From: CAXTTV01 sp964247295
GTDB lineage: Bacteria; Chloroflexota; Ktedonobacteria; Ktedonobacterales; Ktedonobacteraceae
Assembly (NCBI GenBank): GCA_964247295.1
Contig: CAXTTV010000217.1
Location: 1 to 7,879 of the forward strand
Direction: 5' to 3'
DNA: 7,879 nt
Made by a program: the position numbers and the translations under genes. Within the stretch, counting starts at the first letter, position 1. Each line of letters opens with the position of its first letter. Below the pieces are notes generated by a model. The model was not told the DNA's origin and did no database searches. It saw only the letters and a list, made by a program, of their open reading frames with translations. Shown here in pieces: positions 1 to 6,681 of this stretch.

Positions 1-53
1 CCGATCTACCCCATTCGAGTCTCTCCCTGCACAGGAACAGCTTCTTCTTTTCC
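1..53. repeat. Dispersed intergenic repeat, copy 1 (cut by window edge)
   Basis: The first 37 bases match 3914-3950 at all but two positions, and the pyrimidine-rich stretch that follows is similar. A more diverged third copy lies at 6722-6775. The common core runs CCGAC, CTACCCCATTC, GAGTCTCT, GCACAGGAA and then a T/C-rich tail. All three copies lie in the same orientation in non-coding DNA ahead of a + strand gene. No transposase is attached, so a non-autonomous or REP/MITE-like family is likely. The left part of this copy is outside the window. Confidence 0.7.
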
Positions 54-151
54 CAGCACGTGGTTGCGGTGTCTGGTCCGCGCCTGAAAGGCTGTGCTAT
101 TATAAATTGGGAAAAATTGAATGAATAGTTTTTCTGAGAAAGATATTTTTA

Positions 152-562
152 ATGGGAAAATCGGGATTTCGATCATGGACACCGAGAAAGGTGGCAAGAG
201 TCGCGCTAGGCTGCGTTTTTATTTTCGCCTCAACGTTTCATTTTGTGGCGCAAGATGTTGAGATGCAGATTATACCTCCATTTTTACCATGGAGGAGAGC
301 CGCTTTATATATTACAGGGATCTTTGAACTGTTGGGTGGGATTGGAGTATTGATTCCGCGCTTTCAGGAGGCAGCGGGGAAAGGGTTGGCCGCGCTTCTG
401 GTCACCATTTTTCCCGCGAATGTATACCATACGTTTAATCGGAAACAGTTTAAAGGATTGACGGGAACGCGGCTGTATCATATTTTGCGCTGGCCCATGC
501 ATGGAGTATTGATCTGGTGGGCGCTCTGGGCCAGTCAGAAAGAGAAAGAGGAACGTGCCTGA
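152..562 (+). CDS. DoxX-like family small integral membrane protein
   Basis: A 136-residue protein with four probable transmembrane helices (about residues 14-32, 49-68, 73-92 and 109-127) and short charged ends. The pattern is that of the DoxX-like family: the helix 1 end FASTFHFV, then IIPPFLPWRRA (40-50), the glycine-rich helix 2 GIFELLGGIGVLIPR (56-70), and helix 3 with IFPANVYHTF (86-95). The biochemical role of these small proteins is generally unknown, although the founding DoxX protein is associated with quinone-linked electron transfer. The ATG at 152 was chosen because it precedes helix 1 by a basic segment; the ribosome site is weak (GAGAAAG about ten bases upstream). A GTG at 191 is a possible later start. 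It stands alone on its strand, behind repeat copy 1. A 24-base piece of its helix 3 region recurs at 3011-3034. Confidence 0.85.
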   Translation: MGKSGFRSWTPRKVARVALGCVFIFASTFHFVAQDVEMQIIPPFLPWRRAALYITGIFELLGGIGVLIPRFQEAAGKGLAALLVTIFPANVYHTFNRKQFKGLTGTRLYHILRWPMHGVLIWWALWASQKEKEERA

Positions 563-729
563 ATTATAAGCTTTAAAGAGAAACGACCACTTTTTTAGCA
601 GATATACCTTTCCTTCGGGCATCCATCCCAGCTTGAATATGTTCGAGACCGGAACCGATGAAGAGTGGATATATGCGCATCTTAAATTGTTGTTAATACA
701 GCTTGACACGATGAGAATCGTCATGCTAA
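563..729. other. Intergenic spacer with two TTGACA boxes
   Basis: No gene is visible here. The octamer CTTGACAC occurs at 702-709 and again at 730-737, in the same orientation and 28 bases apart. Between them is a small hairpin, ACGAT-GAGA-ATCGT (708-721). TTGACA resembles a -35 box, but no good -10 box sits 16-18 bases after either copy, so a promoter for the downstream GC-rich block is only possible. No clear terminator follows the DoxX-like gene. Confidence 0.4.
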
Positions 730-976
730 CTTGACACTATAACGGAGAGCGCAGCAACCGCAACCGATACTATCTACAATGGATGGTCGAACCGCGAGAC
801 GTGGCCGGTGAACCTCTGGTTGAGCAACGGCGAGGGCCACTACGGGATGACCAACGATTTCTTGTGAATAAACGCCGGGAACCGGGTCTACAACATTGCT
901 GATGCACTCAAAGGAGACGTTGAAAACCTGGCCGAGACGATATGTCCCGGCGTGATCAAAACTAAACGAGGAGGTT
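730..976 (+). pseudogene. Remnant of a small phage/plasmid-type protein (NGWSN-ETW-LW motif)
   Basis: One + frame, open upstream back to 730, reads YNGWSNRETWPVNLWLSNGE from 775, then GHYGMTNDFL, a TGA at 865-867, and continues in the same frame with NRVYNIADALKGDVENLAET to about 942. The motif NGW-S/T-N-x-ETW-x-V-x-LW is the signature of a family of small uncharacterised proteins common in phages and plasmids (I recall it as DUF7249; the number is from memory). Residues after the stop, ADALKGDVENLAE, fit the usual C-terminal helix of that family. There is no in-frame ATG/GTG/TTG start before the motif, the reading is broken by TGA, and the middle of the protein is too short, so this is a decayed copy. 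It lies immediately before the hydrolase gene and shares its high GC. Confidence 0.6.
969..974 (+). promoter_or_regulatory. Ribosome binding site AGGAGG deciding the hydrolase start
   Basis: A perfect AGGAGG is followed by two consecutive ATG codons at 977 and 980. Spacing is two bases to the first and five to the second, so the second ATG is the better start. Confidence 0.7.
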
Positions 977-979
977 ATG

Positions 980-1675
980 ATGAGAGTTGTTTTTGTGCAC
1001 GGGGCATGCGTCAAGGACGGATCCTGGTGGTGGCATCGAACCGCTGAGATGCTGGCTGAGCGGGGCGTCGCCAGCGAGGCACCTGCCCTCCCAAGCTGCG
1101 GTGAGATGGGTGAGTCGCCCAACGCAGGGGGACCTGGGCTGGCCGATGATGTCGCCGCCGTCCGGCAGGTATTGACCGCGAGCGACGAGCCGACCGTTGT
1201 GGTTGCGCATAGCTATGGCGGGATCGTCACCGCTGAGGCAGCGGCAGGCGTAGGCTCCGTGCGCCATCTGTTGCTCGTGTCCAGCTATCTGCCCGAGGTC
1301 GGGCAGAGCCTGTCCTCGTTCGGCGGTGAGGAGCCGGCCCCGTTTCTCGACATCGATCCTGCGAGCGGGACGTTCACCGTCCGGCTGGAAGCCCTGGCCG
1401 AGACGTTCCTACAGGACTGCGATCAGGAGATCCAGCGCGCGGCCATGAACAAGACGGCCCGGCAGAGCCTGGCGGTCCTCCAGCAGCCGGTGCAATCAGC
1501 GGCCTGGCAGCACATCGCTTCGACGTACCTCGTGTGCGCCAAAGACCAGGGGACCCCCGCCGACCGGCAACGCAAGTTTGCTAGTCGGGCAGGCAGCGTT
1601 GTAGAACTCGACACCGGCCACCACCCGTTCCTCTCTCAGCCCGCTGCCGTACGCGACCTGATCCTCGGGCTGTAA
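980..1675 (+). CDS. Alpha/beta hydrolase (AB_hydrolase_6 / esterase-like)
   Basis: A 231-residue cytoplasmic hydrolase; there is no signal peptide. It opens with the first strand and oxyanion-hole region VVFVHGA (3-9). It carries the nucleophile elbow AHSYGG with Ser78, an acid candidate Asp189 in VCAKDQGTP, and a catalytic His214 in TGHHPFLSQP near the C-terminus, so the triad is complete. Length and the closing 'GHxPFLS-P' pattern fit the salicylate-esterase-like group of alpha/beta hydrolases, which cleave esters or related bonds; the substrate cannot be read from sequence. Start at the second of two tandem ATGs (977 and 980), for ribosome-site spacing. The coding region is clearly richer in G and C than the flanks (one 60-base line, 1081-1140, counts 41 G/C), which suggests a separate origin, perhaps from a high-GC actinobacterium. 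It converges with the saccharopine-dehydrogenase-like gene. Confidence 0.88.
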   Translation: MRVVFVHGACVKDGSWWWHRTAEMLAERGVASEAPALPSCGEMGESPNAGGPGLADDVAAVRQVLTASDEPTVVVAHSYGGIVTAEAAAGVGSVRHLLLVSSYLPEVGQSLSSFGGEEPAPFLDIDPASGTFTVRLEALAETFLQDCDQEIQRAAMNKTARQSLAVLQQPVQSAAWQHIASTYLVCAKDQGTPADRQRKFASRAGSVVELDTGHHPFLSQPAAVRDLILGL

Positions 1676-1690
1676 CGTCGGCCACCGACG
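1676..1690 (+). terminator. Hairpin directly after the hydrolase stop
   Basis: A perfect CGTCGG-CCA-CCGACG stem-loop (6-bp stem, 3-base loop) begins on the base after the TAA. No T-tract follows, so it is not a classical intrinsic terminator; it could act as a weak terminator or mRNA 3' stabiliser. Confidence 0.35.
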
Positions 1691-1759
1691 CGCAGGAGGA
1701 CCAACCGAGAACTTCTCCTCATTTGTTGGCGTTGTATGTATCCTTTCTTCGTGAAGTGG

Positions 1760-2855
1760 CTATGAATTTGCTAGAAGGAAAGTACCCCCGACAGCCTCGG
1801 CCAGATCCGGCCCGAAGAGGGCACCGGGGGTATATGCTCCCGGTCTGCCCTCGCCCTTGAGCAGCCGCCGTGCGACTTCCGCAGCGCCCNNNNNNNNNNG
1901 CGTCAGTAAACTCCTGGGCGTCGCCAGTACGGAGCCAGCCTTCTTGATTTGTTCCGTCCGGCCAGTGAATGGAGGCGTGCCCCCATGAGTACTCGCGTGG
2001 GCGTTCCCGAGCGGAGAGTTTTAAGCTGGCAAGCCGGCGTTTTGCAAGGGTACGTAAAGGCTTGATGCGTGACAGCGCCATCACCAATGGAAGAATCACG
2101 CGAACAATCGGACCGGTAGGTACCTCGCTGGAGGCGGCCAATACGTATGGAGCACCGCTTGCTCGCTGCGCTGCGACAAGTTCACCAAAGGGAATGCTTG
2201 CGGCGGTGACATTTGAGCCGTCGGGAAGGGTAATGGCGACCAGGCTGCTGCCAACCCGATTCCGTACGAGACGGCCATTCTTGTAGTAGCGCCCACCATA
2301 AGGCAAACCATCAATGATCGTTGATGCCAGAGCTTCGCCAAGTGTCCCGGCCTTAATCTCAACAGAGGCCAGGGCGTCTGTCCGAACCCGGTCAGGAGTC
2401 GGACGATCTTGACACAACTTTATCACAACGCTCTCGGTGGCTAACACGCCGAAGCCAGCGCCGGTTACCAACGTGCGTCCGCTGGTGACCGCTTCCTTAT
2501 GCAGATCAAGCAGAGCCGATACGGAGATTACATCGTTTGCCAGATCGATATAGTGACTGCGCGGGAGGCAAGCGCGAGCAATGAGCCCGGTGGTTTCGGT
2601 GAAAGGGCCAATTGTATTGATGACTAGAGCTGGCTGCCGTCGCTTAATCTCAGTCGCAATCTCCCCTGGTGAACCGGCAACAAGAGTTTGTGGCTCTTTA
2701 TTAAAGCTTGCGGCCAACTGGCTCAAGCGTTCCCTGTCACGTCCAACCAGCACAGGTATACTATCGCCATCTATAAGACGAGCAGCTATAGCGCGGCCTA
2801 TGCGACCAGTTGCTCCCAAAATCCAGACGTCATTTGTGAAGTGACTTTGTGACAT
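1760..2855 (-). CDS. Saccharopine dehydrogenase-like NAD(P)-binding oxidoreductase (interrupted by assembly gap)
   Basis: N-terminal Rossmann fold with WILGATGRIGRAIA (11-24; the GxxGxxG-type nucleotide loop), then VLVGRDRERL (35-44) and VINTIGPFTETTGLIARACL, typical of saccharopine-dehydrogenase NADP-binding-domain proteins, which include trans-acting enoyl reductases of lipid and polyketide pathways. True saccharopine dehydrogenase activity is not implied. The start is ATG at 2855 (MSQSHF), with AAAGG upstream at proper spacing; an earlier ATG at 2879 has no such site. Ten Ns at 1890-1899 split it. After the gap the frame that matches the family is GAAEVARRLLKGEGRPGAYT, then PGALFGPDLAEAVGG, ending at TAG 1762-1760, not the frame obtained by counting the Ns literally. 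With a gap of zero bases the two halves join in frame into 361 residues. It converges with the hydrolase; no operon partner is visible. Confidence 0.85.
1890..1899. other. Assembly gap (10 Ns)
   Basis: Ten unresolved bases fall inside the saccharopine-dehydrogenase-like gene. Reading frames on the two sides agree only if the true insert length is a multiple of three, so ten is a placeholder rather than a measured length. Confidence 0.95.
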
Positions 2856-3010
2856 GATACCTTTCTTATAATGGAACATATTGTCGCTAAAGCATCAATG
2901 TGTTGTGATAGAAGTGTACCCCGGACTGGAAGAGTGGGCAAGCACCAATTCGCGTCTCTTGTTATATATGCAACAAAGAAGGAAATATGTCGCACTCGAC
3001 GCGATCAATC

Positions 3011-3034
3011 GGGAAAGGGTTAGCCGCGCTCCTG
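3011..3034 (+). repeat. DoxX gene fragment (second copy of 377-400)
   Basis: These 24 bases match 377-400 of the DoxX-like gene at 22 positions, in the same orientation. Read in the DoxX frame both encode GKGLAALL, and both differences (TTG/TTA and CTT/CTC) are silent third-position changes between leucine codons. Flanking bases on either side do not match. This pattern suggests a leftover of another DoxX-family gene rather than chance. It lies about ten bases beyond the relic stop codon of the decayed lactonase. Confidence 0.5.
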
Positions 3035-3044
3035 AATGAAAGGG

Positions 3045-3663
3045 TTATTGATAATAGTCTGGCGCTATCATCTATGGGCCACATTTTGCGGTTAGGGGTA
3101 AAAAGGCGCTGTAAAGCTACAGCGTCAATTGCCAGAAGGATGGGGCCTGTCTGGGGCAGGTGAACAAGAATGGACTGGTGACCGGGGGCATGGCCGCTGG
3201 TCGCAATCACCGAGAGGCCGGGGAGCAGCCCGGTATCGCCATCGACCAGACGGTAGTGAAGGTCGGGATGATCCCAATGGGGGCGAGCGGCAGCGAAACG
3301 GGGGTGGCCGTTACGAGCCAGATCGTAGTGTTGACGCTGGACGATGAATTCAGCGTTGGGAAAGGCATCATGATAGCCAGCGTGATCCACATCGAAGTGG
3401 GAGCAGATGAGCAGATGGATATCTTTGGGATGTAGCTGAAGATTCGCCAAATGTTCCAGCATCGTTTTCCTATTTTTCGCGGGGGGCGCTCCAGAAGGAG
3501 CTTTATAGTCTGCGGGTAGGCCACTATCAATAAGAATATTCTAGTGATTGGCGGTCTGAATAAGATAGCAGCCAGAGGACATCTCCAGAGGTGGGCCACC
3601 AGTAGGCACCGTTGAGGTTGATAGTTGGAAAAGGTAGAGGCGTTGTGGATAATCCTGGTTCAT
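3045..3663 (-). pseudogene. Decayed metallo-beta-lactamase-fold hydrolase (N-acyl homoserine lactonase-like)
   Basis: Reading from ATG 3663, with AAAGG seven bases before it, gives MNQDYPQRLYLFQLSTSTVP, then a strand ending GCYLIQTANH. A TAG follows at 3543-3541, and the same frame continues NILIDSGLPADYK. Zinc-site motifs follow: SHFDVDHAG (His89, Asp91, Asp93, His94), GHAPGHQS (His158, with His162) and LLAIDAV (Asp180). This is the order seen in the AHL-lactonase-like branch of the fold. After KMWPIDD (193-199) the frame shifts by one, and the typical family C-terminus APDYYQ followed by TAA (3047-3045) appears directly, so the intervening C-terminal part with its last metal-binding histidine is deleted. 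Without the shift the frame runs on to an unrelated tail ending at 2962. An intact homologue, at about 250-280 residues, would open lactone rings; this copy should be inactive. Confidence 0.75.
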
Positions 3664-3879
3664 CTTTCATCCTTTCTAAAATCATAAAGATAGGTCATAC
3701 TTACAAGACTCTGCTGGAAATGGGGGAAGAGGAGAAGAAGATAATCCCTTCAGGCGTGTAGGGTCGCTTGCGAAGCGCTGCGACAGGGCCGGAGTCCCTG
3801 CACTCCCGACAGCCAAACCATCCCCAGGCTCGGGAGATGCGACCACGTGTGTGACGGTAAGAAATTGGTCTAGCAACGG
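3664..3879. other. Intergenic region with small hairpins
   Basis: No gene is visible. There are two small stem-loops: CGCTT-GCG-AAGCG at 3765-3777 and GGAGT-CCCTGC-ACTCC at 3791-3806. The phrase GCGACAGGGCCG (3779-3790) resembles CTCGACAGGCCG (6642-6653), which precedes repeat copy 3, so the repeat unit may extend this far upstream with internal length changes. Short open frames here overlap on the - strand without start signals or recognisable motifs. Confidence 0.4.
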
Positions 3880-3968
3880 GATCTATCCCCTTTCCCACGG
3901 GTCCACACGTGACCCGACCTACCCCATTCGAGTCTCTCTCTGCACAGGAAACGCTTTCTCTTTTTCCA
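3880..3968. repeat. Dispersed intergenic repeat, copy 2
   Basis: The core from 3914 (CCGACCTACCCCATTCGAG) matches copy 1 at the window start almost perfectly for 37 bases. Upstream, 3880-3913 (GATC, CCCCTTTCCCACGG, TCCACACGTGAC) aligns with small gaps to 6682-6721 ahead of copy 3. It lies about 420 bases before the cyanophycinase gene. The octamer CACGTGTG at 3844-3851 has its reverse complement at 3904-3911, which may be a weak long-range stem. Confidence 0.65.
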
Positions 3969-4384
3969 ACGGAGTCGCAGGCGGTGACCCTACGACTTTG
4001 TAGCGTTGCCGCGCGCAGGCGGCGGCCCTACTGTTCAATAAGAAGGGTATAAGATCGGGCAAAACAAAAAAAGTCCTTTTGGACGATGTAAAAAGACGCG
4101 AAATGTGGTAATGTAAAGGAAGAAAGAGCAAAAATAAAATTTTGGGATTTACCCCCGATATATTTTTCTGGCAAAGATTTATAAGTAGCATAACAGATGC
4201 TGGAAAACTTCTAATTATAAGATCTTCCAATAAAGTTTTCTGCTCCTTTGAAGCCCTCCCTTTTCTCATAAAGCTCCATCAAATTTTATAGATACTTTTT
4301 AGCGGTATACTTGAATAGATTTTATCTCTTACCAACGGGCTCTACTAGTTCGTAGGATGATCCTAGCTTTTTCAGAGAGGTTTG
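3969..4384. other. AT-rich leader of the cyanophycinase gene
   Basis: A short GC-rich piece (about 3970-4035), containing the stem GCCGC-GCGCAG-GCGGC (4008-4023), is followed by about 340 bases of AT-rich DNA without a credible gene. TATACT at 4306-4311 could be a -10 box, but no convincing -35 lies 16-18 bases before it. The GAGAGG at 4375-4380 is the ribosome site of the following gene. Confidence 0.4.
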
Positions 4385-5701
4385 ATGAGAGTGATCCAAT
4401 TTAAGGGACACCTGGTCTATGTATTGACAGCAGTTCTAGCGATTCTCTCGCTATATGTAGTTATACCAGGGCCGATCGTTCACGCAGCTACTGGAAAGCA
4501 TCTAGTAATGGTAGGGGGAGCTTTAAAAGATACCAACGAGTCAGTCTATAACAAAATTATTAGCTTAGCCGGGGGAAAAGGGGTTGCGCGTATTGGAGTA
4601 ATTACAGCGGCTTCGATTCCCGAGAGCCTGGACCCGGACGCAGGAACCTCTAAGGCCAGTAACTCGGTTGCCAACGGAACATATTATGCGGATTTATTTA
4701 GAAAGACCTATGGAGCAGCGGACGCGCAGTGGATTCCCATTGATCTGGATCATATCAGCAATGCGTCCTCGCAGAGTGTCGTAAGCCAGGTTAACGGGTT
4801 AAGCGGCTTCTTCTTTGGGGGAGGGGATCAATCACGATTGATAACCTGTCTGGAAAAGTCGGATAGAAGCGACACGCCGGTACTGGCCGCGATTCGGGCG
4901 AAGTACGCGAACGGAGCTGTGATCTCGGGGTCAAGCGCGGGGACAGAGATAGAGAGTGGACCACCGATGTTAACCGGTGGGGAGAGCTACGAAGCAGTCC
5001 AGAATGGCTCATTTAGCTCCATTGACTCAAACCATCCCGATAACCTTTCGTATGATTCCAGGGGAGGTTTTAACTTTTTCACCTATGGGTTGCTGGATGC
5101 GCACTTTAGCCAGCGTGGCCGCCAGGGAAGGTTGATGCGCCTTGGGTCAGATAGGAATGTGACGATGGGGTACGGGGTTGACGAGGATACCGCGCTTGTC
5201 GTAGATAACGCGGATACAGCGCAGGCGCAGATGAGTGTTTTGGGATCTGGCGGAGTCACCATTGTGGATCTGAGTAAGGCGCATCTGGGAAGTGGAAGCG
5301 ATTGGTCGCTTTACGGAGCCAATGTTAGCTATCTTACCGTTGGGGATAGCTATAATCCTACAACGAAGAAAGCCGCAATCGCAAGCTGGAAGAACGCATT
5401 GGCGGGTCACGAAAAGTTTAGAAGTCCGATGAGGCCACCGGATGACATTTTTAGTAGCGCAAGCAACAAAAACAGCAGTGGAGGGCGCAGCAATCCGCTC
5501 CAATTTGTAGATGTAGCCACCGATCTTTTCAACAGCAGTGGTGCAACCTCTAATTATGGAACGACCTATGAGAGTAGACCAGTCTATGAAGTGCAGATGA
5601 CCAAGAGTTCGTCAGCAGGATCGGCTGGTTATCTGGGGACGCAGAGTGGAACAGACTACGTCTCCTATGTCAATCTCCAGGTAGACATCTTCCCCTACTA
5701 G
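4385..5701 (+). CDS. Secreted cyanophycinase-like serine peptidase (family S51)
   Basis: A 438-residue protein. It opens with a signal peptide: basic start, hydrophobic core about 10-27, and likely cleavage after VHA at 34. The mature part starts KHLVMVGGAL, the first strand of the cyanophycinase/dipeptidase E fold. Diagnostic sites are GFFFGGGDQS with Gln149, the nucleophile elbow SGSSAG with Ser184, DAHFSQRGRQGRL with His240 and a row of conserved arginines, and GYGVDEDTALVV. Cyanophycinases cleave the storage polymer cyanophycin (multi-L-arginyl-poly-aspartate) into beta-Asp-Arg dipeptides; export implies use of polymer released by other cells. The C-terminal region after about residue 340 is Ser/Asn-rich and longer than in cytoplasmic enzymes. 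ATG at 4385 was chosen over TTG 4382 because GAGAGG is four bases upstream. No cyanophycin synthetase is nearby. It converges with msrA. Confidence 0.9.
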   Translation: MRVIQFKGHLVYVLTAVLAILSLYVVIPGPIVHAATGKHLVMVGGALKDTNESVYNKIISLAGGKGVARIGVITAASIPESLDPDAGTSKASNSVANGTYYADLFRKTYGAADAQWIPIDLDHISNASSQSVVSQVNGLSGFFFGGGDQSRLITCLEKSDRSDTPVLAAIRAKYANGAVISGSSAGTEIESGPPMLTGGESYEAVQNGSFSSIDSNHPDNLSYDSRGGFNFFTYGLLDAHFSQRGRQGRLMRLGSDRNVTMGYGVDEDTALVVDNADTAQAQMSVLGSGGVTIVDLSKAHLGSGSDWSLYGANVSYLTVGDSYNPTTKKAAIASWKNALAGHEKFRSPMRPPDDIFSSASNKNSSGGRSNPLQFVDVATDLFNSSGATSNYGTTYESRPVYEVQMTKSSSAGSAGYLGTQSGTDYVSYVNLQVDIFPY

Positions 5702-5717
5702 TTGACACAAAAGCAAA

Positions 5718-5747
5718 AAAGGGCCTCCCCGTCTGGGAAGGTCCTTT
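5718..5747 (-). terminator. Terminator between the convergent cyanophycinase and msrA genes
   Basis: An interrupted stem pairs AAAGGGCCTCCC (5718-5729) with GGGAAGGTCCTTT (5735-5747). On the - strand the hairpin is followed by a T-rich run (CCCTTTTTTGCTTTT), the classic form of an intrinsic terminator for msrA. Lacking a matching T-run on the + strand, it may still slow transcription from the cyanophycinase side. Confidence 0.75.
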
Positions 5748-5755
5748 GTAGTTAT

Positions 5756-6307
5756 CTAGCGGACAGGCTCTGTTTTCAGATCGTTAGAATACTCTTTAAT
5801 CAATTTCCGGACCTTGGGATCGATAACAGCGATGCAGTAGGGTTGGAAGCGATTATTGTCATAATAATCCTTATGATAATCTTCAGCCACATAGAAATTG
5901 GTAAAGGGGCTAACCTCCGTCACAATCGGCTTTTTAAAGGTATTGTCCTTCTCCAGGGAATTCTTTACAGCGAGGGCGGTTTGATGCTGGGCCTCATCGC
6001 GATAGAAGACAGCAGAGCGATATTGTGTACCTACATCGTTGCCCTGACGGTTAAGAGTTGTTGGATCGTGTGTGGTCCAGAAAATCTTTAGCAGCGTCTC
6101 GTAGGAGATGATGGAGGGATCGAAGGTCACCTGGACCGCCTCCGCCGCGCCGGTGTTGCCGGAACAGACCTGCATATAAGAGGGGTTTTTCACTTTGGAG
6201 GCAGCATAGCCAGGAAGAACGGAAGAGACGCCCTTGAGACGTTTTAGAACCGCCTCGGTACACCAGAAGCAGCCGCTTGCCAGGATCGCAGTCTCGGTTT
6301 GAGCCAT
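5756..6307 (-). CDS. msrA: Peptide-methionine (S)-S-oxide reductase MsrA
   Basis: A 183-residue protein, usual for a single-domain MsrA. It repairs oxidised proteins by reducing methionine-S-sulfoxide, with thioredoxin as the usual reductant. The catalytic GCFWC motif lies at 12-16 with nucleophile Cys13. Other family marks are GYAASKVKNPSYMQVCSG (33-50), the acid Glu56 in NTGAAEAV, and HDPTTLNRQGNDVGTQYRS (80-98) carrying Asp91 and Tyr96. The C-terminal PYCIAVIDPKV holds Cys158, a possible resolving cysteine, as does Cys48. The usual TGHAE is TGAAE here. There is no signal peptide, so it acts in the cytoplasm. The ATG at 6307 is preceded by AAAAGGTGA at good spacing. It is a single gene, convergent with the cyanophycinase, with a shared hairpin terminator. 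No msrB is visible. Confidence 0.95.
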   Translation of the reverse strand: MAQTETAILASGCFWCTEAVLKRLKGVSSVLPGYAASKVKNPSYMQVCSGNTGAAEAVQVTFDPSIISYETLLKIFWTTHDPTTLNRQGNDVGTQYRSAVFYRDEAQHQTALAVKNSLEKDNTFKKPIVTEVSPFTNFYVAEDYHKDYYDNNRFQPYCIAVIDPKVRKLIKEYSNDLKTEPVR

Positions 6308-6681
6308 ATTTTCACCTTTTCAAATTCTTTAATGGAGTGTGTGGACACACATTGATGAGTAAGAGTGCTGGAAGAAAGTAGATTGGATAAGTACATTTGT
6401 GATTTGGGGATTCTAGCTATGAAAACAAGGGGATGAAATCGTTTATTCCTGTGGGAAGGGTAGGGTGGTGGGTGCAGTTCACATGTATGGGGAATGATGC
6501 AATGTCCAGTTGAGGTGGATGGAGGGGCTTGTAAGACGGTTATGTGTGGGCCCGTGGGAACGGGAGCGATCACGAGTGCCATGGTCTGTTGCGAACCCTT
6601 GCTCATGGCGCTGCGCGCCAGATGCAGCACGTCTCGCATAGCTCGACAGGCCGTCCTACATCGCGTAAACGGATCGTTTTC
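6308..6681. other. Intergenic region upstream of msrA with hairpins
   Basis: No gene is supported. The part nearest msrA must hold its promoter, but I see no clear -35/-10 pair. Three perfect small stem-loops start here: CCCGT-GGGA-ACGGG (6551-6564), GGCGC-TGC-GCGCC (6607-6619) and GGATCG-TTTT-CGATCC (6671-6686), spaced roughly 55-65 bases apart just ahead of repeat copy 3. Overlapping short frames on both strands lack ribosome sites and recognisable motifs. Confidence 0.4.

Noticed and set aside
305..724. A 139-codon - strand frame across the DoxX-like gene
   Set aside because: It is antisense to a clear membrane protein gene, has no recognisable motif, and continues into non-coding DNA.
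1719..1759. Extending the saccharopine-dehydrogenase-like protein to 1719
   Set aside because: That end arises from treating the Ns as ten real bases. The family-like C-terminal frame stops at 1760.
2962..3044. Treating the lactonase-like gene as ending normally at 2962
   Set aside because: The tail after KMWPIDD has no family resemblance, while the expected C-terminal sequence sits one base out of frame and ends at 3045.
3160..3435. + strand frames opposite the lactonase-like gene
   Set aside because: They are shadows; the - strand frame carries the zinc-binding motifs even though it is decayed.
730..3663. A new multi-gene system combining the hydrolase, the oxidoreductase and the lactonase-like gene
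   Set aside because: The genes point in different directions, differ in base composition and include two pseudogenes, so co-operation is not supported.
3919..4269. A 116-codon - strand frame through repeat copy 2
   Set aside because: Its end is the translated repeat (also seen as a short frame at copy 1), and the rest is AT-rich low-complexity sequence without a ribosome site.
5702..6091. A 129-codon + strand frame after the cyanophycinase stop
   Set aside because: It begins within the terminator region and is the antisense of msrA, whose catalytic motifs are unmistakable.
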